NCBI RefSeq assembly: GCF_032062135.1
Contig: NC_092859.1
Span: 87,353,164 to 87,417,163, forward strand
Reading direction: 5' to 3'
Length of the DNA: 64,000 nucleotides
Origin: Pyxicephalus adspersus
Taxonomy: Eukaryota > Chordata > Amphibia > Anura > Pyxicephalidae
In this document: piece by piece, positions 59,283 to 64,000 of the stretch
Layout: each line of letters opens with the position of its first letter
Position numbering within the stretch: the stretch's first letter is position 1
Made by a program: the position numbers and the translations under genes
The notes under the pieces: model-generated
Databases searched by the model: none
The model's input: only the letters and a program-made list of their open reading frames with translations
Told to the model about the DNA's origin: nothing

Positions 59283-62200
59283 ATACTAATATTTTGATCA
59301 TGTAAATGTTGAAAAGTTGAAAAAAAAAAGTTAGCATATTTCATAGGAGGACGTGAAATGAAGAATACGTTTAAAATAACCCTTTCAACATAAACATAAA
59401 ATAACAAACATATGCACTTTCTTTTCAATAATTGTTAATAAGATTTTGAACAGTTTAACAACAGAACATGTATAATCATTTATGAAACATGTATACAACA
59501 GAAGTGTGCCCAGAACCACAAGGATACAATTTATAAAAAATAATGGCCAAAAGAATCAGTTTAAACTCCTATATATGAGGAAATGGTTATCCTAAATAGT
59601 TCTTCAGTTCAACATTACCAATTAAGCAGACTTGATAGCAGTCCATTCTCTAGAAACTTAAACTAGCAATGTCAAAGAGCTATTAGACCGTATTTGTGTA
59701 ATACAACTGGTGCGATCAGAGTTTAAAGTTTCAAACATATGCACTTTCAGGTATTAGAAGAGAGGTTATAGATGTAAATCAACACCGGAGCAGTGATTTG
59801 AAAAATTGATAGTACATAAGTGCCCCAAGCTGCTGGGAAATACATTATTGTTTTTATTTTTGCAATCTGATGTATAGAAGAGGTAATTTAAAATTTAAAT
59901 TGCAATATAGATAACTAACATCCAGAACAATGTGAGGGTCAGAGACCACATCATTTAGTTATAAAACTAGTTATAATAAAATTGTACAAGAACTGCATAT
60001 CAAGAGTTTTTCCTTTATCTTGTATTAAAATAATTTCTTTAATATTATCTCAGGAAAATATGAACGTTTTTGACGGCAAAGGGTTTCCAGGGTTACCACC
60101 AAAAAAAGGACTTTATGATTTTTATTTAAGAGCTACTTTTGAATGAAAAAAAAGTATCTTGAGAACTATACTATTTTTATGGTTAAAAATGTTTTTTATT
60201 GTCCATGTCGAAGAGATTTACCTTGACTTTGCTTTGTCTGTCCTGTAAGTTAGTCATGGGGTTGGTACATCTAACCTCACTTACACCCTTTCCAAAAATA
60301 AAAACAGAGGTTTTGGTTGTTGTTTTTTTACACATTCCTCATAGGTATGTTGGAATGTTAGATAACAAATACATAATTTATGTGTTCTAATTATGTTTAC
60401 CTATGCAGGATAGTTCTTTCAGTTCACAAATCAAGAACAATTCAAGTAAATCACAAAAGAAATAAAAAAAACAAAGTAAAATGAAGTTTTCCAGATCAAG
60501 AAAGTTATATCCTTAGGCAGACACTTTATAACATGTCTAGAGTTTTGAACTTGATAATAAATGATATCTAGCAATATGTTCTCATTTGTTTGTTTGTTTA
60601 TATTTTGTCAAAACTACAAAGACATTACATTTGTTTCTGCATACTTTAGGTTGAATTTTGGAAAATCAAATATATGAAAAAGAGACAAAACACAGTAATG
60701 TATTTTTTATTACTAGGAGAGAGTATGGAGACACTAGAGAAGGATAGTAGATCTGAAAGACAGGCGAACAGTGATAGCTATAAAAGATATTCTTAGAATT
60801 GATATACCCACAATTCAAGTGACTGGCAGTTTTCCAAATCTTTATTTCTAGGTCTTAAAAATGATATGTGTGTAGGCATTACAAAAAGGATTTTATGTTG
60901 AAAATCACTGTAACTAAGGACAGATGTGATTGGAATCTGGAAGAGGACATCCATCTCAACTTAAGTAGAATTGTTATAAGTTGTGTTCTTCAGGCGTTTT
61001 GAATTTGGAAAGGTTTCATTTGTTGCAAACACACACCATTATTTCCAGGTTTCTTTAGTGTCACAAAGGTTCTTCTGACACTTTTTTGACTTGGAAAATA
61101 GACACATGACAAAGAAATGAATATATTCCAGATAACAATATTTTACAAACGCAGTATAATCCTTTGTATTTCTAACATAATAGTGAGCGCTGAAAGAACT
61201 GCTGGATGAGCTGTAATAGGTTGCTCTAAGGGGCCTTTTCATATAAATGAAAGTAAGCAAGTCAATTCCTAAATAAGCCTTCAAAATTCGAGGATTTTAT
61301 ATAAAAAGATATATAGGATAGATTTATATATGACAAGAAGATTACATAGAGGTTTAAAAGCATCTATTACAACTTTCACCTTTTTTCATATAATACCCAT
61401 TTGGTTTAGCCATTTGTATTATGCTTGTTATTACGGAACAAGGTGATGGCAGATATTAGTTTTACAAGAATTGTAAGACTAAAAACTCCACTTTATGAAA
61501 AGCTGTCAATATTGTTTACCGCACAAGCAGAAACACAAACATATTTAAAATGTAAATTAAAATACCAGGCAATAGGCAGCTAACAAATATTCATTTACAT
61601 GTTTAAATAGAATAATTACTGAGGTATTTGCATTATCTAAAACCATATGGGATTGTAGTTAATTTCCAAAAACATCAACTAAGTTGTTACAAATGGTTAA
61701 AACAGTGATTGAAAGTGAGCTGCTGACATTTATGTACCCATTAGCCATGATGCATTGGATGATTTGATATTATCACTGTGCATATGAACAAAATGGGTAA
61801 AACAAATTGAACATCTGTAAGTATTAAAGAGAACCAGTCATTATGGCGATATAAGGCTTCAATATTCAGTCTTAGAATTTTATATTAGTGCAGATTTTCA
61901 TAGGAAAGATTTATGGGTCAGCTAGATAACTGCATATTGATAACACACATAGTCTTTAGGCTCATAAATGCATACTGTTATAAGTATGAGGTCAGGCAGT
62001 TGACGTGATATCTAGTGTCAGACCTCCTGGGGGTTACTAGCAAACTAAATAAGCAAAAAATGGGTATCAAATAAAAATATTCCATTAGTAAGTATACAAA
62101 AAAACTATATGCAGCACAATTCACTTTTAACATCTGAAAACAGTTTAAAGTAAAAAAGGGAAAAAAGATCAGTTTGGGGAAAGATTCCAATAACTAATGT

Positions 62201-62284
62201 ATATTAGTTACTGTACTGTTGTATTCCTTTAATCTTGGTAAAGCATGTCCAATCCAACCCCATTTAGCATACAAAGCAGTAATA
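59283..62284. other. No gene or repeat recognised
   Basis: Long AT-rich stretch with only short, featureless open frames (for example 60199-60390 plus and 61039-61284 minus). Confidence 0.45.
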
Positions 62285-62400
62285 GGCCTGTTTTATTAAA
62301 GCTGTTCAAGCCTAATGAGTGATTCTATTCCTATTCATGTTTTTTGGGAAATTTACCAAGCTTAGAGTGGGGAATGGACAGGCATAATTTTAACCCAAGA
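62285..62400. mobile_element. Possible fragment of a palindromic MITE relative
   Basis: TAGGCCTGTTTTATTAAAGC at the left resembles the MITE terminus, but the interior (GTGATTCTATTCC) differs and no right end is seen. Confidence 0.35.
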
Positions 62401-62912
62401 AATGCCTTTGGTTATGTTCGATATGTGATTATATATTGTAGTGCAAAACTACCAACAAAAGTATGGTAAATTCAAACGTTTAACCCATTCTGGGTAATTT
62501 ATATACACTGTAAGGTTTTTATTACCTTTGTTTCAGATTTCTATGTGTGTTCTTAAGACACATGTCCATTGCTAAATAATTCTGAATGGGAGTGTCTGAG
62601 TCATTTGAATCTGCTATAGCACTTTCCATGCTCCAAAGATAAAAGCTTCATTCATTTAAAAGTAATTAAACTAAAAGCGAAATTTCTAAAGGAATTAAAA
62701 AAATTGACTTAGTGTAGATTCTTGTTCATAAGGTTTTCTTTAATGCACACTGAGCTGCATGTGTGATCCCAGCATTCCCTAGGCTGCAAGGAATGAATTA
62801 CCTTCTGCATACATGCATGTAAATGATGTCATTATAAACCTTTGATGAACATGCCAATATGCCAATGCCGTTTGCATGTGTGACTATTAAAAAGCCAAAC
62901 AATTTATTGATG

Positions 62913-62920
62913 GTATAGAG
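62913..62920 (+). other. 8-bp target site duplication (left)
   Basis: GTATAGAG, repeated exactly at 63321-63328 on the other side of the hAT element. Confidence 0.95.
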
Positions 62921-63320
62921 CAAGGGTGTCAAACTCCAATACACAGTGGGCCAAAATAATTAACTTAGACAACGTCGTGGGCCAAACTTGAAACTGAAAT
63001 AGCACGTCTACTACAATTCCCTGCATCAAGAAAACAGTCCAAAGCGGGGCTTAATGTAATGAGTGTCTGGAACTCCCGCTTCACTGAAATAGCACTGCTA
63101 CTACAATTCCCTGAGTTTATAAAACAATCCAATACGGGACCATGCATAGGCAGAGAGGCCGCTGGTCTATAGTTGTAAGTGATGCCGGGAATTGTAGTAA
63201 CGGTGCTATTTCAATGCAGCGGTGGGCCAGCTGCAATTCATATTTAAGATTCCTTTGGGGTCCAAAAAAAAGAACGTTGCGGGCCAAGTTTGGCCCGTGG
63301 GCCAGAGTTTGACACCCTTG
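62921..63320. mobile_element. hAT MITE, 400 bp, perfect termini
   Basis: CAAGGGTGTCAAACTC and GAGTTTGACACCCTTG are perfect 16-base terminal inverted repeats with an exact 8-bp flanking duplication (GTATAGAG), diagnostic of hAT transposition. The interior carries the motif TGAAATAGCAC..CTACTACAATTCCC twice directly (about 62995 and 63084) and once inverted (about 63188-63213). GGGCCA motifs lie near both ends. No coding sequence; short minus-strand frames are incidental. Confidence 0.95.
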
Positions 63321-63328
63321 GTATAGAG

Positions 63329-64000
63329 GCAGTTAAATGTGTATAAAGTTTTTTTAAATACAAAATTACCATTATTGTGTATATTTTCAAAAGTCCTGTT
63401 GAATGATGAATACATTTTTAAAGAAGTGGAGATTCCTTATATTACATTACATTTAACATTTCCCCTTTATACCCTCTACTACTCCAACTATTGGCACACA
63501 TTGAGGAATTATCCCTTTTAGAGTGATTGAATATTCACTTTGCTAGGTGTACAACCTAAACTCATTTGGCAAATCTATCCTTAATTAATTAAAGAATAAA
63601 CATGGGTAAATTGGTCATTTCATCTTTCTCTTTCACAGAAAAACCACCAAGTGAATGGAAAAGAAAATGACCTAAATGTTAAAAATGACATTAGATACTT
63701 CTTAATGGGCTTATTGCCATATCCAATAGACCAAAATAGGAAATATAAATAAGTGAGGCAGTAATTCTAGTAAAATAATGAAAAATCCTAATATTATAGA
63801 ACTACAGAAATGCTGTTTAAAATAATGTGACAATGATTCACTGAGCTCTAATGAAGTGTAAGAAATCTTATATTCTATGTTTTATGTCATTTGTTCTAGA
63901 GCAGTTTAAACATGTTCTTTAAGGTTGCAATATGTGCCGAATGTTAGCAACAGAGCGTAATTGTATTGGTGACCTACTTTCAAAGTGCTTATTGCCATAG
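63329..64000. other. No gene or repeat recognised
   Basis: AT-rich sequence to the window edge. Confidence 0.45.

Noticed and set aside
1..64000. CRISPR arrays, prokaryotic operons, phage or intact viral genes
   Set aside because: No regularly spaced direct repeats, no dense coding and no ribosome-binding-site-led gene clusters. The window is eukaryotic.

Overview
This window looks like AT-rich nuclear DNA of a vertebrate, most probably an anuran. I could not find a single convincing host protein-coding exon, rRNA, tRNA, CRISPR array or bacterial-type operon. The open reading frames are short and scattered, and those with recognisable content belong to decayed transposons. The frog assignment rests on a palindromic MITE with termini close to TGGGCCTGATTTATTAAAG, repeated at least nine times here. 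I associate it from memory with ranoid frogs (possibly Pyxicephalus); that is unverified. L2-like, L1/Tx1-like, Tc1/mariner, hAT and TTAA-flanked elements also fit an anuran.

Layout. 0-5 kb: a TTAA-type element (885-1338), then a direct duplication of roughly 0.7-0.8 kb (1487-2300 and 4063-4735) enclosing a composite MITE and preceded in its second copy by a TA microsatellite. 5-15 kb: mostly unique sequence, with a G-rich tract, one MITE and three TTAA-flanked elements (10186-10785, 10820-11271, 14992-15236). 15-25 kb: an 80-bp tandem repeat, a broken L2-like reverse transcriptase ending at a MITE, a TTAA-bounded hairpin and a second TA array. 25-32 kb: a TTAA element, a possible solo LTR, a hAT-type MITE, two copies of an unnamed repeat, an L1-like ORF2 fragment (minus strand), and a Tc1 transposase N-terminal half (minus strand) with its 5' flank. 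32-45 kb: TTAA-type elements, MITEs and long unique stretches, with two places worth testing for conserved noncoding DNA. 45-49 kb: a CpG-dense inverted-repeat element, a second hAT-type copy and another TTAA-type element. 51-57 kb: MITEs, opposed Tc1 fragments, and a large inverted repeat with a hammerhead-like core. 57-64 kb: an L2 3' tail and a 400-bp hAT MITE with perfect termini and a perfect 8-bp target duplication.

The elements do not work together as a pathway; the window records nested insertion and decay. No element encodes an intact transposase or reverse transcriptase. I did not find a clear undescribed biological system. The best leads are the duplicated segment with an exon-like 66-bp core, the inverted repeat with hammerhead-like motifs, and the CpG-dense element. 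All family names come from motif recognition by eye, without database searches.
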